Assembly: GCF_900269665.1 (NCBI RefSeq)
Contig: NZ_LT985361.1
Span: forward strand, 5,805,530-5,869,529
Reading direction: 5' to 3'
DNA: 64,000 nucleotides
Source of the DNA: Nocardia suismassiliense
GTDB lineage: Bacteria; Actinomycetota; Actinomycetes; Mycobacteriales; Mycobacteriaceae
Positions 25,641-33,781 of the stretch are shown here, piece by piece. How positions within the stretch are numbered: position 1 is the stretch's first letter; the number at the start of each line of letters is the position of its first letter. The notes under the pieces are model-generated. The model was not told where the DNA came from. It worked only from the letters and a program-made list of their open reading frames with translations, and did not search any database. Position numbers and translations under genes: made by a program.

Positions 25641-25654
25641 TGAGCGAGCCGGAT

Positions 25655-26893
25655 CTACCCGGAATCATCCTGGGTGCGCTCTCGAAACGAACGGGCGATG
25701 AGAGCCGAACGCAGTTGCCATAGACCGGAAGTCGTGAGCGGGTCGATACCGATGATTCGGCCGATACGGCGGAGCCGGTAGTCGACCGTGTTGATGTGGA
25801 TGTGCAACAACCGGGCCGTGCGCGTGCGATTGAGATTGTTGCTGATGTGGCTGCGCAAGGTTTCGAGCAGCTCCGGATGCTCGTCAAGGGGGTCCAGCAG
25901 CGAAGCCAATCGCTCCCGGCCCGGACCCGGCCGGGTCAGCTGGTACTCGAGCGCCATATCGGCGAATCGGTAAACCCCGGGGGCGAACTGCAAACGCTGC
26001 ACCATATCCAGCAATTCGTGCGCGCAGTCTGCGGCGCCGGGCACTTCGGCGACCGCGGCGATGACGACGGCCGCGGTGACCGGCACGCGCGCGGCGGCCG
26101 AGAGCTGGGTGAGGAGTTCATCGAGACCCGCATCGGCGCACGCCTGGGTCGGAAGAAGGATCGTCCCCCCGTCCACACTGAGCAGAGCCAGCGCGCTGTC
26201 ACCGCAGCGGGTGGCGAGTTCGGCCTGCAAACGGCGCAGTTTGCGGCGGGCAACGACCTTGCCGTCGAGCGTCGGATGGCGCTCATCCGGGTGCTCCGGA
26301 ATGGCCAGCGCCAGCACCGTGTACTCCTCGGCGAGGGCGATTCCGCATTCGCGGGCCATGGTCGAGGTGGGATAGCCGCCCAGCAAAGCGGAGGTAAGGG
26401 TGTGAACGGCGTTGTGATGCTCGCTCACCACCGCCTTGTTCTCCCGGACATAGGAACGTGCGACCGTCCCGCTCATGGTGTCGAGCAACTCCACCACACG
26501 TCTCGCGCCCGCCATCAGATTCGCGTAATCCTTTGCCGTCGCGGAAGATACGATGAGATCCATTCCGACCTTGAAGCCTTCGTGAATGGCATGCAGGATC
26601 GTGTCGATCGGCACGCCCTCACGAGCCCACTCTGCGGCCGCCACGGCCAGCCGTTCCGTCTTGGCCGGGATATCGCGGCCGTCGAGCATGCTGACCGACA
26701 GCTCCAAACAGATCCGGGTGACCGTGGTGACATCACCAGCGATGACGTCGCCGGGCAACGTCCCACAGGGGATCACGTTGTCGACGAAATGCCCGACCAG
26801 CTGCCGCGATATCGTCCGGACATCTCGCAACGGTATAGACATCGGTTTGCCCGAAACTGTCAGCCCCGACCGAGGTTCCTCAGTGGTTGTCAT
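25655..26893 (-). CDS. PucR/CdaR-family transcriptional regulator
   Basis: 412 residues from the ATG at 26893. The C-terminal PucR helix-turn-helix is clear: LETLRSHISNNLNRTRTARLLHIHINTVDYRLRRI contains the usual hallmark in which arrays of Asn and Thr precede HxxHxNTxxYRLxRI. The N-terminal 200 residues look like the RsbRD/GGDEF-like sensory region of this family (AVAAAEWAREGVPIDTILHAIHEGF). Actinomycetes have many such proteins with unknown ligands. It converges on the SARP gene, so it is likely a separate transcription unit; a role in cluster control is possible but unsupported. Confidence 0.88.
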   Translation of the reverse strand: MTTTEEPRSGLTVSGKPMSIPLRDVRTISRQLVGHFVDNVIPCGTLPGDVIAGDVTTVTRICLELSVSMLDGRDIPAKTERLAVAAAEWAREGVPIDTILHAIHEGFKVGMDLIVSSATAKDYANLMAGARRVVELLDTMSGTVARSYVRENKAVVSEHHNAVHTLTSALLGGYPTSTMARECGIALAEEYTVLALAIPEHPDERHPTLDGKVVARRKLRRLQAELATRCGDSALALLSVDGGTILLPTQACADAGLDELLTQLSAAARVPVTAAVVIAAVAEVPGAADCAHELLDMVQRLQFAPGVYRFADMALEYQLTRPGPGRERLASLLDPLDEHPELLETLRSHISNNLNRTRTARLLHIHINTVDYRLRRIGRIIGIDPLTTSGLWQLRSALIARSFRERTQDDSG

Positions 26894-27199
26894 CGTCGAC
26901 TCCCTTCCGCCCAATCGCTGCGGTTCTTGCGGTGGTCGAACCTTAAGATGATCTAGAACTCGTGTTCTACTCCGCTTTGGCTCACAAACGAGGTCTCGCC
27001 GAAGTAGGGCGACAACCTGCGGTTTCTCGCCAATTCGCGCCGTTCCAAAGCGATCTCGCAGTAGTGAATCGAACATGAAGCTCACTTTTCGGGGCATGCT
27101 CATACATCGAGCGCCTGCGGGCTCCCGGAGCTGTGGCATGCTGAACTTCGGGCCTCATCCGCTGGTGGCGGGCCTGCCCGTCCGGGTGCGATCGCCGGG
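26894..27199. other. Intergenic region, no gene recognised
   Basis: About 300 bases upstream of the PucR-family gene and downstream of the epoxide hydrolase gene. It must contain the promoter of the PucR gene. The open frames here (for instance near 27075) have no start signal or family-like sequence. Confidence 0.4.
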
Positions 27200-28339
27200 T
27201 CAGTTGGTGTCGAGTCGGCCGAAGAAGGCGCGGATATCGCTGGTCAGTCGCGTGGGCTGTTCCAAGGCCGGGAAGTGACCGCCCTGCGCGAATTCGCTCC
27301 AGTGCACGATGTTGTCGGTCTGCTCGACAAAGGCCCGGACGGGCAGGGTGATGTCGTGGGCGAACACCGCCATCCCGGTCGGCACCGTGGAGATCGTCAC
27401 CGCACCTCCGCTATGGGTTGACTCCTTGTACAAGCGACTCGAGGACCCCGCGGTGCCGGTCAACCAATACATCATCACGTTGGTCAAAAGACGGTCGCGA
27501 CCGACAGCACTGTCCGATGTTGCGGTCGGGTCGGTCCATTCCTTGAACTTCTCCACGATCCAGGCCAATTGCCCGACAGGAGAATCGGTCAACCCGTAGG
27601 CCAGAGTCTGTGGCCGAGTCGCTTGAACCGCGGCATAGCCCGAACTCTCCTGCTGGTGACGATGCCAGCCGCGCAGGCGTGCGGCATCGAGATCATCCAG
27701 ACCCTCCGCCTCGCCCGACGGGATCGTCGGTGAACCATTGAGATGGACACCCAGCAGCCTGGCCGGCGCCATGACTCCCAACTCGCGAGAGATACCCGCG
27801 CCCCAGTCACCGCCCTGGGCGCCGAACCGCTCATACCCCAGTCGCGTCATCAACTCCAGCCACGCGGCGGCCACCCGACGGTAGTCCCAAGCGGACTCGG
27901 TCGTCGGTCCGGAGAATCCGAAACCGGGTAGTGAAGGTATGACGACATGGAAGGCAACACGAGGGTCGGCGCCGTGTGTACGCGGATCGGTCAGCGGAGC
28001 GATGAGATCCATGAACTCGACGATCGATCCCGGCCAGCCGTGGGTCAGGATTAGTGGAACCGCTGTCGGCTCGGGTGACCGGACGTGCAGAAAATGGACG
28101 TTCGCACCGTCGATACGGGTGGTGAACTGGGGATGGCCATTGAGCTCAGCCTCCGCCGCGCGCCAGTCATAGCCCGTGCGCCAATAGTCTGCCAACTCGC
28201 GCAGATAGGCGATAGGGACCCCGTAGTCCCAACCGACGCCGGGCAATTCATCCGGCCAACGCGTGGCTTCGAGTCGAGCCGCCAGGTCGTCGAGGTCGCG
28301 CTGGGGGATCGCGATACGGAATGGATAGATCTCGTTCAT
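27200..28339 (-). CDS. Epoxide hydrolase, alpha/beta-hydrolase with EHN N-terminal domain
   Basis: 379 residues. It begins with the epoxide hydrolase N-terminal region (PFRIAIPQRDLDDLAARLEATRWPDE). The hydrolase domain has the oxyanion motif HGWPGS, the nucleophile Asp in AQGGDWGAGI and the late His in GGHFPALEQP. By family it hydrolyses epoxides to diols in the cytosol. It is divergent from a TetR gene, and two identical-type palindromes lie in the shared 105-base intergenic region, so it is almost certainly under that regulator. The natural substrate cannot be told from sequence. Confidence 0.9.
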   Translation of the reverse strand: MNEIYPFRIAIPQRDLDDLAARLEATRWPDELPGVGWDYGVPIAYLRELADYWRTGYDWRAAEAELNGHPQFTTRIDGANVHFLHVRSPEPTAVPLILTHGWPGSIVEFMDLIAPLTDPRTHGADPRVAFHVVIPSLPGFGFSGPTTESAWDYRRVAAAWLELMTRLGYERFGAQGGDWGAGISRELGVMAPARLLGVHLNGSPTIPSGEAEGLDDLDAARLRGWHRHQQESSGYAAVQATRPQTLAYGLTDSPVGQLAWIVEKFKEWTDPTATSDSAVGRDRLLTNVMMYWLTGTAGSSSRLYKESTHSGGAVTISTVPTGMAVFAHDITLPVRAFVEQTDNIVHWSEFAQGGHFPALEQPTRLTSDIRAFFGRLDTN

Positions 28340-28360
28340 GAGTGTCCTCGCCTCGGTTAT

Positions 28361-28376
28361 TTGAACCGTCGTTCAA
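28361..28376. promoter_or_regulatory. Operator palindrome 1 of the TetR regulator
   Basis: Perfect inverted repeat TTGAAC-N4-GTTCAA in the intergenic region between the epoxide hydrolase and TetR genes. The same arms recur 51 bases away. Confidence 0.75.
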
Positions 28377-28411
28377 CCTACACCGGGACAAAGCGTGGAC
28401 ATCGGGTAGGG

Positions 28412-28427
28412 TTGAACTATCGTTCAA
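28412..28427. promoter_or_regulatory. Operator palindrome 2 of the TetR regulator
   Basis: A second perfect TTGAAC-N4-GTTCAA site, 18 bases before the GTG start of the TetR gene and just before its AAGGAGG ribosome-binding site. Binding here would block expression of the regulator itself. Confidence 0.75.
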
Positions 28428-28444
28428 AATCAGAAGGAGGGCGT

Positions 28445-29149
28445 GTGCCCAGAACGCCAGAAGCGGCGGCAACAGCCCGGGCCGCCACCCGTGCCCGGAT
28501 TCGCACCGCCGCGATCCTGCTCATGGCCGAGCAGGGCTTCGGCGCGACCACCCTGCGGCAAATTGCCGCCAAGGCCGGCGTAGCCGACGGGCTGCCTTCG
28601 CATTACTTCGGTAGCAAGAACGGCTTGCTCATCGACATCGCCGATCACTGGCGTGAGCGCACCCGCGCAGCTCTGGCAGAACTTCGAAACGAAGGGCCCG
28701 AGGCTGGGCTGCGACTGCTGGTCCGCTCCGCGCTGCAAGGGCTCGGCACCTCCACGGAGGAGATCGAGGAAGGCCGTGCGACCGCGGCCCTGCTCGCTGA
28801 TCCCCAAGTACGCCGGATATTGCGTGCTGCCGGCGCGGACGACGAGTCCGCCGACCTCCTGGCGGCCGTGGCCCAAGCGCTTCGCGACCTCGGGTCACCC
28901 GATCCCGAAGCAGACCGGGTCTTGCTGACCGCCGCCATCCGCGGTGGCCTCTCCCTAGCCGCGGAGGACCCCGCATTCCCCCTGCACATAGTCGAAGACG
29001 CGCTCCTGGCCCATCTCACATCCCGCACCGACCCCGCTGCCGGCACTGCTGCCGCGACAGCGCCGAAGCACGGGAGCGCAGGAGTGCTGCGCACATCCAG
29101 GCAGTCGGCTGCGCCCATGACCTCACAGTCCGGACTCCCCCATGGCTGA
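28445..29149 (+). CDS. TetR-family transcriptional regulator
   Basis: 234 residues from the GTG at 28445, chosen because a strong AAGGAGG lies 4 bases upstream. The N-terminal TetR helix-turn-helix reads RIRTAAILLMAEQGFGATT followed by LRQIAAKAGVADGLPSHYFGSKNGLL, the classical pattern. The C-terminal ligand domain includes GRATAALLADPQVRRILRAAGADD. It is divergent from the epoxide hydrolase gene with two perfect palindromes between them. Its 3' end overlaps the start of the pentapeptide-repeat gene by 8 bases. The last 35 residues are Ser/Ala/Thr-rich and probably disordered. Confidence 0.9.
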   Translation: MPRTPEAAATARAATRARIRTAAILLMAEQGFGATTLRQIAAKAGVADGLPSHYFGSKNGLLIDIADHWRERTRAALAELRNEGPEAGLRLLVRSALQGLGTSTEEIEEGRATAALLADPQVRRILRAAGADDESADLLAAVAQALRDLGSPDPEADRVLLTAAIRGGLSLAAEDPAFPLHIVEDALLAHLTSRTDPAAGTAAATAPKHGSAGVLRTSRQSAAPMTSQSGLPHG

Positions 29150-29762
29150 TCGGCGCGAAGGTGAGCACGCAGCGCCGACCGAGAGCACAATCCGCGGCCA
29201 GGACTGGTACGGGCGTGTGCTGGTCGGCGACAACCACGCCCGCGTCGAATTCCTCGACGTCGACATGAGCGAAACCGTCTCGCGCAACACGATTTTCACC
29301 GAGTGCGCCTTCCGCAATGTGAGTTTCAATCAATCTCGGCACACGAATACGGCATTCTTGAACTGCACATTCACGGCTTGCACATTCTTCGAATCCCAGT
29401 TCACCAGCTGCAAGCTCACCGGCAGCATGTTCGACCGATCAACCTTCACCCTGCTCACCGTGACCGGCGGCGACTGGTCCTTCACCGGCCTACCCGGCGC
29501 CGACCTGCGAAACACCACCTTCGACAACGTGCGCATGCGCGAAGCCGACCTGACATTCGCGCGCTGTCACAAGGCCAGCTTCCGCAACGTCGATCTCTCC
29601 GGCGCATGGCTCAGCAAAGCCGACTTCACCAGCGCGGACCTACGCGGCAGCGACATCTCGGCCCTGGACCCCCTCACCACCACGATCGCCCGCGCGATCG
29701 TCGACCCGAACCAAGCGATCGTGCTCGCCACCACCCTCGGTGTGCAGGTCCTTCCAAACTAG
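29142..29762 (+). CDS. Pentapeptide-repeat protein
   Basis: 206 residues. From about residue 35 to 175 the sequence follows the A(D/N)Lxx / (C)xFxx pentapeptide rhythm: TEVCAFRN-type turns such as ECAFRNVSF, NCTFTACTF, GADLRNTTFDNV, READLTFARC and KADFTSADLRGSD. These form a right-handed quadrilateral beta-helix. MfpA/Qnr-type members protect DNA gyrase from quinolones, but many pentapeptide proteins have no known role. The start overlaps the end of the TetR gene, so they are translationally coupled. Confidence 0.88.
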   Translation: MADRREGEHAAPTESTIRGQDWYGRVLVGDNHARVEFLDVDMSETVSRNTIFTECAFRNVSFNQSRHTNTAFLNCTFTACTFFESQFTSCKLTGSMFDRSTFTLLTVTGGDWSFTGLPGADLRNTTFDNVRMREADLTFARCHKASFRNVDLSGAWLSKADFTSADLRGSDISALDPLTTTIARAIVDPNQAIVLATTLGVQVLPN

Positions 29763-30189
29763 TGAGCCGCATCCCGCGATGGCTGTCCGCCCGTGAAGGC
29801 TGCACGAGCTTCCTTACGGCTCGCACACCCCGAGGCTCGATGAACTCTTGGGTTCGAGACGCCATCAGAAGCACTCAACGAAGTGTTGCGATGACCGCCT
29901 GAACCCACACCGCGTTCCGGGCGTTCGCTGAGCTGCAACCGTTGGGCGGCAGCCGATCTCGCGAACATCCGCATCTGCCGAAGAGCGTGCCGCTGCCGCC
30001 GCTGATGGAAGCAGCTCCGCCGCCGCCGCGGCAGCGTCCGACCGCCGCAGCAGAAAATAGCTGACGTCACGGCGGCGACATCGACGGATCCGAAACCCGC
30101 GGACGACGTCTTGAAGGTTGGCGACGCCGCATCGGCGAACACCGACACCGCGTCGCACACATCATCTACGACCAGGCGGGAGGCAACCG
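29763..30189. other. Intergenic region, no intact gene recognised
   Basis: About 430 bases with no open frame that looks coding. Sequence near 29990-30060 is rich in GCC/GCA repeats and produces alanine runs in several frames, which I read as compositional noise. It may include decayed sequence upstream of the HAD fragment. Confidence 0.35.
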
Positions 30190-30465
30190 ATGACCAACGC
30201 TGTCCCGCAGCATGATTCGCCGCCCACGGCACTTCTACCACCTGGTGCTCCCGTGCTGACCCCGGAAGGCCCCGGCACGGTGTTTACCGTCCACGTCGGT
30301 GACATGCAGGGCGCTCGCGCGGCCGAGGTGCGCGCCGTAGGGGTCGCCACCGGCCCCTGTGATGCGGCGGAACTGCGTGCGGCCGGCGCCGATGTCATCC
30401 TGAGCAGCCTGACCGAATTCCCTGCCTGGCTCGCGAATTACCGAACCACCGCTCACCTGTCCTGA
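30190..30465 (+). pseudogene. C-terminal fragment of a HAD-family phosphatase
   Basis: A 91-residue frame. After about 30 unrelated residues, the rest (TVHVGD followed by EVRAVGVATGPCDAAELRAAGADVILSSLTEFPAWL) matches the last quarter of phosphoglycolate-phosphatase-like HAD proteins. The usual acidic residues after VGD of motif IV are missing (VGDMQG) and the N-terminal catalytic motifs are absent, so the product cannot be an active HAD enzyme. The short frame has an ATG and might still be translated. Its end overlaps the end of the convergent MerR gene. Confidence 0.6.
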
Positions 30466-30878
30466 ATCGATTTCCGGCGTGGGGCGCCCGCGCTCGGGGC
30501 CTGGCCCAGGATTCCGAGGAACTTCGGGCATTCCATATGGCTCGGCGCCGGGCAGGCGGCGGCATGCCGGAGACCGTCGCGCATCGCGGTGAGTTCGCCG
30601 ATCTTGCGGTCCAGTTCGTCGGCTTTGGCGGTGAACATCTCCCGGTCGAGGTGTGGCTGCCCGTCCGAACCGAACATGCGGGCGATCTCGTCGAGCGAGA
30701 ATCCGGCGCTGCCGGCCACGGTGATCAGCGAAAGGCGTTGCAGCACAGCCGAGTCGAACAGGCGGCGCAGACCCCGGCGCCCGGTCGAGGCGATCAGCCC
30801 GCGCTCCTCGTAATAGCGCAGCGTGGAGGCGGGCAAGCCGGATCGCCGGGCGACTTCCGCAATGTCCAGAACGTCCAT
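30453..30878 (-). CDS. MerR-family transcriptional regulator
   Basis: About 141 residues from the ATG at 30878 (DVLDIAEVARRSGLPASTLRYYEERGLI); an in-frame ATG at 30908 would overlap the operator and is less likely. The N-terminal winged helix is typical MerR, followed by the dimerisation coiled coil. The C-terminal region has CPAPSHMECPKF with two Cys and a His, reminiscent of effector-binding Cys in MerR/SoxR-like proteins; the ligand is unknown. It is divergent from a methyltransferase gene, with a palindrome in the gap, so it probably controls both. Confidence 0.9.
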   Translation of the reverse strand: MDVLDIAEVARRSGLPASTLRYYEERGLIASTGRRGLRRLFDSAVLQRLSLITVAGSAGFSLDEIARMFGSDGQPHLDREMFTAKADELDRKIGELTAMRDGLRHAAACPAPSHMECPKFLGILGQAPSAGAPRRKSIQDR

Positions 30879-30881
30879 GAT

Positions 30882-30904
30882 TGACCTCAAGTCGACTTGA
30901 ATTG
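30882..30904. promoter_or_regulatory. MerR-type operator/promoter palindrome
   Basis: The 14-base perfect palindrome TCAAGTCGACTTGA lies in the 39-base gap between the divergent MerR and methyltransferase genes. A closely similar CTCAAGT-ACTTGAG dyad is the usual operator of SoxR/MerR-like regulators and lies in the promoter spacer. TTGAC and TTGAAT flank it as candidate -35 elements. Confidence 0.65.
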
Positions 30905-30917
30905 ACACAGTCTAGGC

Positions 30918-31745
30918 ATGGATCCCACGCAGCGGAATGAAGACCAGCAGGCGCGCTGGAATGGACAGGCGGGCAACGCCTGGGTCGAGGCGCAGCACGT
31001 CGCCGATCAGGTGTTGCGGCCGTTCGAGGAGATACTGGTCGACACGGCCCGCAAGCTGTCGGCGCAGCGGGTGCTCGACGTAGGCTGCGGCACCGGTGGC
31101 ACCTCGATCGCCGTCGCCGACGCGCTCGATACGAGTCAGGTTGTCGGCGTGGACATCTCGGAGCCGATGATCACCGCTGCCCGCGCCCGCGCACCGCATC
31201 CGGCGGTGACGTTCGTGCAGGCCGACGCCCAGACCCACTCCTTCGAGCCAAGCTTCGATCTGATCATGTCCCGCTTCGGTGTCATGTTCTTCCAGGACCC
31301 CGTGCAGGCGTTCACCAACCTGCGCCGCGCCGCGACTGGCACCGGCGAGCTGCGTTGCATCGTCTGGCGCGGGCCCGAGGAGAACCCCTTCATGACCACC
31401 GCCGAACGCGCCGCCGCCCCACTGCTGCCGAACCTGCCCGCCCGGATCCCGGACGCCCCCGGCCAATTCGGCCTCGCCGACAAGGACCGCACCGCGGGAA
31501 TCCTGCGCGACAGCGGCTGGACCGGCGTCGCCGTCGACCCGATCGATGTCGAATGCACCATGCCCGAGGACGTCCTGACCTGGTACTTCTCCACCCTCGG
31601 CCCGGTCGGCATTCTGCTGGCCGGGGTGGACGAGACCACCCGCGCCCGTGTCGTCGAGACCGTGCGCCCCGCCTTCGACCCCTTCGTGCACGGCGACCAG
31701 GTCCGCTACACCGCCGCCTGCTGGATGCTCAGCGCCCACGCCTGA
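30918..31745 (+). CDS. Class I SAM-dependent methyltransferase
   Basis: 275 residues. It opens with NEDQQARWNGQAGNAWVEAQ, common to UbiE/COQ5-like methyltransferases of actinomycetes, and has the SAM loop VLDVGCGTGGTSIA (about 53-66), VVGVDISEPM and FVQADAQTH. The C-terminal TWYFSTLGPVGILLAG segment is substrate-side. The substrate is not predictable. The MerR operator lies immediately upstream, so the gene is probably induced by whatever that regulator senses. Confidence 0.9.
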   Translation: MDPTQRNEDQQARWNGQAGNAWVEAQHVADQVLRPFEEILVDTARKLSAQRVLDVGCGTGGTSIAVADALDTSQVVGVDISEPMITAARARAPHPAVTFVQADAQTHSFEPSFDLIMSRFGVMFFQDPVQAFTNLRRAATGTGELRCIVWRGPEENPFMTTAERAAAPLLPNLPARIPDAPGQFGLADKDRTAGILRDSGWTGVAVDPIDVECTMPEDVLTWYFSTLGPVGILLAGVDETTRARVVETVRPAFDPFVHGDQVRYTAACWMLSAHA

Positions 31746-31928
31746 CTCGCCGATGATGCCCTCCGTTCCTGGACCATGGGTGGAGGGGACGTGCCACCAC
31801 AGTGAGCCGTCTGGCAGCAGCAACTTGATTCCCGCGTAGTTATCAGGGGTATTGCGGATCACGAAGCCCGCTGGAGACCACCGTGCAGGCTGGTACCACT
31901 GACGTTTCTGTTTCGGACTGATCTTCAC
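31746..31928 (-). pseudogene. Small coding remnant, truncated at the methyltransferase gene
   Basis: A GTG at 31928 overlaps the stop of the 55-residue gene upstream (GTGA) and opens a frame starting VKISPKQKRQWYQPARW and including PDGSLWWHVPSTHGPG. About 60 residues look coding. The frame then continues without a stop through the methyltransferase gene on the other strand, which cannot be its natural end, so I read it as a gene whose 3' part has been lost. The product family is not recognised. Confidence 0.4.
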
Positions 31929-32092
31929 TCTCCTGGGTTGGATTTTTCTTCCCGGTAGGCGGCGAGATCGGCGAGTGCCAGCTGGATTTCGTCGGCCGCT
32001 GCGGCCTGGCACTGTTGCTTCTCAGCCTCTGTGTCGACGCGTTTCGCGACCTCATTCCGACAGTCGTGCGAGTTCGCGTTCGACGGACTCAT
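31925..32092 (-). CDS. Small hypothetical protein (55 residues)
   Basis: The ATG at 32092 is preceded by GAAGGA at good spacing. The 55-residue product (MSPSNANSHDCRNEVAKR to the C-terminal AYREEKSNPGE) is charged and predicted helical. Its stop overlaps the GTG of the next frame, a sign of translational coupling and of real coding. No family is recognised. Paired with the truncated neighbour, it looks like a piece of a phage or integrative element. Confidence 0.5.
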   Translation of the reverse strand: MSPSNANSHDCRNEVAKRVDTEAEKQQCQAAAADEIQLALADLAAYREEKSNPGE

Positions 32093-32255
32093 CGAAGTCC
32101 TTCATACGGGCGGATGGTACTCAGGAACTGTGGGGTACCAACGGGTATCGGTGGGGGCCGGCCGGGTCACAGGCCGATGGCAAGCGAGGTCCGGCCATCG
32201 GCGTGAGCGCGCGTCGGGAAAGCTTGTCGACCAACGGATCTGGACGGCGGACCAA

Positions 32256-32285
32256 CGCGCGCTCCGCGGCATGTGAGTGCGTTCT
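32256..32285. repeat. 30-base dispersed repeat, copy 1
   Basis: A 30-base sequence containing GCTCCGCGGCATG recurs at 32882-32911 with two differences. The two copies lie at the end of, and upstream of, the hypothetical gene at 32285-32671. Confidence 0.6.
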
Positions 32286-32671
32286 CATCGGAGATCGGCG
32301 AACGTGTCTTCCCCTGGACGCCACACATCACACATGTTAGAGAACCCGTCGAGCATCGCAATCTCCGGGCCGGTGAGTTCCGCTGATTTCGGGTGGATCG
32401 ACAGTGCGCTGGTCGCGAACCGCAGCAGAAGACCCCTGCCAACGGCCTCCTCGGTGGACACCACGGTCTGATTGATGAACGCACACAGCGCATCTCGATA
32501 CCCGACGTCTCCCAAGTACAGACTGCTACCGCCCACATGGACGGTCGGCCACACATAGCTGGTCAAACGCGGCCCGTCGAAGTGGAGTTGGAGGTAGTCG
32601 CGGACGAAGACCACCGCGACCAACTCGAGGCCGATCAGTCGAATGAGCAGCGAGTCCTTTGGAGCATTCAT
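32285..32671 (-). CDS. Conserved-looking hypothetical protein
   Basis: 128 residues from the ATG at 32671, which has GAAGGG as ribosome-binding site. The sequence (LIGLELVAVVFVRDYLQLHF, GGSSLYLGDVGYRDALCAFI, FSNMCDVWRPGEDTFADLR) has regular alternation and few low-complexity tracts, unlike shadow ORFs. No domain is recognised. The frame is open further upstream to 33040, but that part includes the 30-base repeat and lacks a good start signal. Confidence 0.6.
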   Translation of the reverse strand: MNAPKDSLLIRLIGLELVAVVFVRDYLQLHFDGPRLTSYVWPTVHVGGSSLYLGDVGYRDALCAFINQTVVSTEEAVGRGLLLRFATSALSIHPKSAELTGPEIAMLDGFSNMCDVWRPGEDTFADLR

Positions 32672-32881
32672 CGGCCCTTCCAAGGTCGTAGGCGTTCGGG
32701 CCGGGCGTCCTGAATGCCGAGGACGCTCGTTCCGGACGGGCGGAAGCGAATGGTATCCAAGAACATAGCGGTATCCGGCGGTCCGCTCGAATACCATGAG
32801 GTCGCTCCGGAACCGGTAAGTCGAGGGCACGGTCATCGGCAGATCAGTGCGTTCGTCGGCCGGCGCCACGGCTCTCAGGAT

Positions 32882-32911
32882 CGCGCGCTCCGCGGCATGG
32901 GAGTGTGTTCT
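32882..32911. repeat. 30-base dispersed repeat, copy 2
   Basis: Near-identical to 32256-32285 with two substitutions, in the same orientation. In the 490-base stretch 32672-33160 no other gene is convincing. Confidence 0.6.
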
Positions 32912-33160
32912 GCTGAGTCTGGAAGTTGCGGGTTGGCGACGCGGCAGGCCAAAGCCGACGTCACCGGAGGGTAGATCCCCGAGGAGCATCTGAGCGAAGG
33001 CGCGAGCCTCACCCGGACGACGTACCGGAACATCCGACATTGCCGCTCAGGCGGTCAGCGCGAGCCGGTGAAAATAGCGGCTCATGACCGGACCGGCGTC
33101 GTAGTAGCGTGCGAGGTTCTCTTGCACCACATGGTGCTTCGTTGTCGTTAGGGATATCGA

Positions 33161-33721
33161 ATGGCAAAGTCGCTGTGCTTCGCGCGAAAGCTCTTGATCT
33201 GGGTTGCCCTGGCATTGGGCGGTCTGGCGACCGCCTGTGGAAGCGACGGCGCGGACACGAGTTCTGTTGGCGGGCAGCGGTATAGCACTGAGCGCGTCGC
33301 CGGTGGCTGCGATCTGATCGATCTGTCGGTCCTGGACAGGTGGGAACTCACGCCCAGAAATCGTTCGGGCGACAAGAAAAACACCGAGCTTGGCACGGAG
33401 CTGGCGTGTCATGCGGAGAACAGCTCCCTCGACACCGACCACTTGGCGGCAGTGAAGTTACGGACGGTCCTGCACACCGACAAGGGTCAAGCGTTGACCG
33501 GCTATGAGATGAACCTGGACTTCGCGAAACGTGCCTCGGGCGTCAACGCCGAGGTCGCCGTGCCCCTTCTCGGCGAACGTGCCGCCTATGTATACGAGAA
33601 GAAGGACTCGGCCTCGACCAGCAACTTCCGGTTTCCGAGGTCCACTCTGCAACTGTCGCTATTGGACGGTTCCCTGGAGGTCCGCCTGATCATCGTTGTC
33701 GCCGCACCGACCACCGAATAG
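33161..33721 (+). CDS. Secreted lipoprotein (DUF3558-like) with premature amber stop
   Basis: 186 residues. A signal peptide with basic start and hydrophobic core (LLIWVALALGGL) ends in the lipobox LATAC, so Cys26 would be lipidated and the protein anchored outside the membrane. The mature part has two further Cys (GGCDLIDLS and LACHAENS) and resembles the DUF3558-type lipoproteins of Nocardia and Mycobacterium. The in-frame TAG at 33719 is followed, in the same frame, by about 19 well-formed codons (ELLAVATEQMRRITNTLEA) to a TGA at 33781. The original gene was therefore probably longer and has been cut by a point mutation. The truncated form may still be secreted. Confidence 0.7.
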   Translation: MAKSLCFARKLLIWVALALGGLATACGSDGADTSSVGGQRYSTERVAGGCDLIDLSVLDRWELTPRNRSGDKKNTELGTELACHAENSSLDTDHLAAVKLRTVLHTDKGQALTGYEMNLDFAKRASGVNAEVAVPLLGERAAYVYEKKDSASTSNFRFPRSTLQLSLLDGSLEVRLIIVVAAPTTE

Positions 33722-33781
33722 GAACTGCTCGCTGTCGCCACCGAACAGATGCGGCGAATCACCAACACGTTGGAAGCGTGA

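Noticed and set aside
29865..30158. Leftward alanine-rich ORFs upstream of the HAD fragment
   Set aside because: Runs of Ala and Arg produced by GCC/GCA-rich DNA in several frames; no start site or family.
30912..32012. 366-residue leftward frame covering the methyltransferase
   Set aside because: Only the first 60 residues from 31928 look coding; the rest is antisense to a clear methyltransferase, so it was reported only as a truncated remnant.
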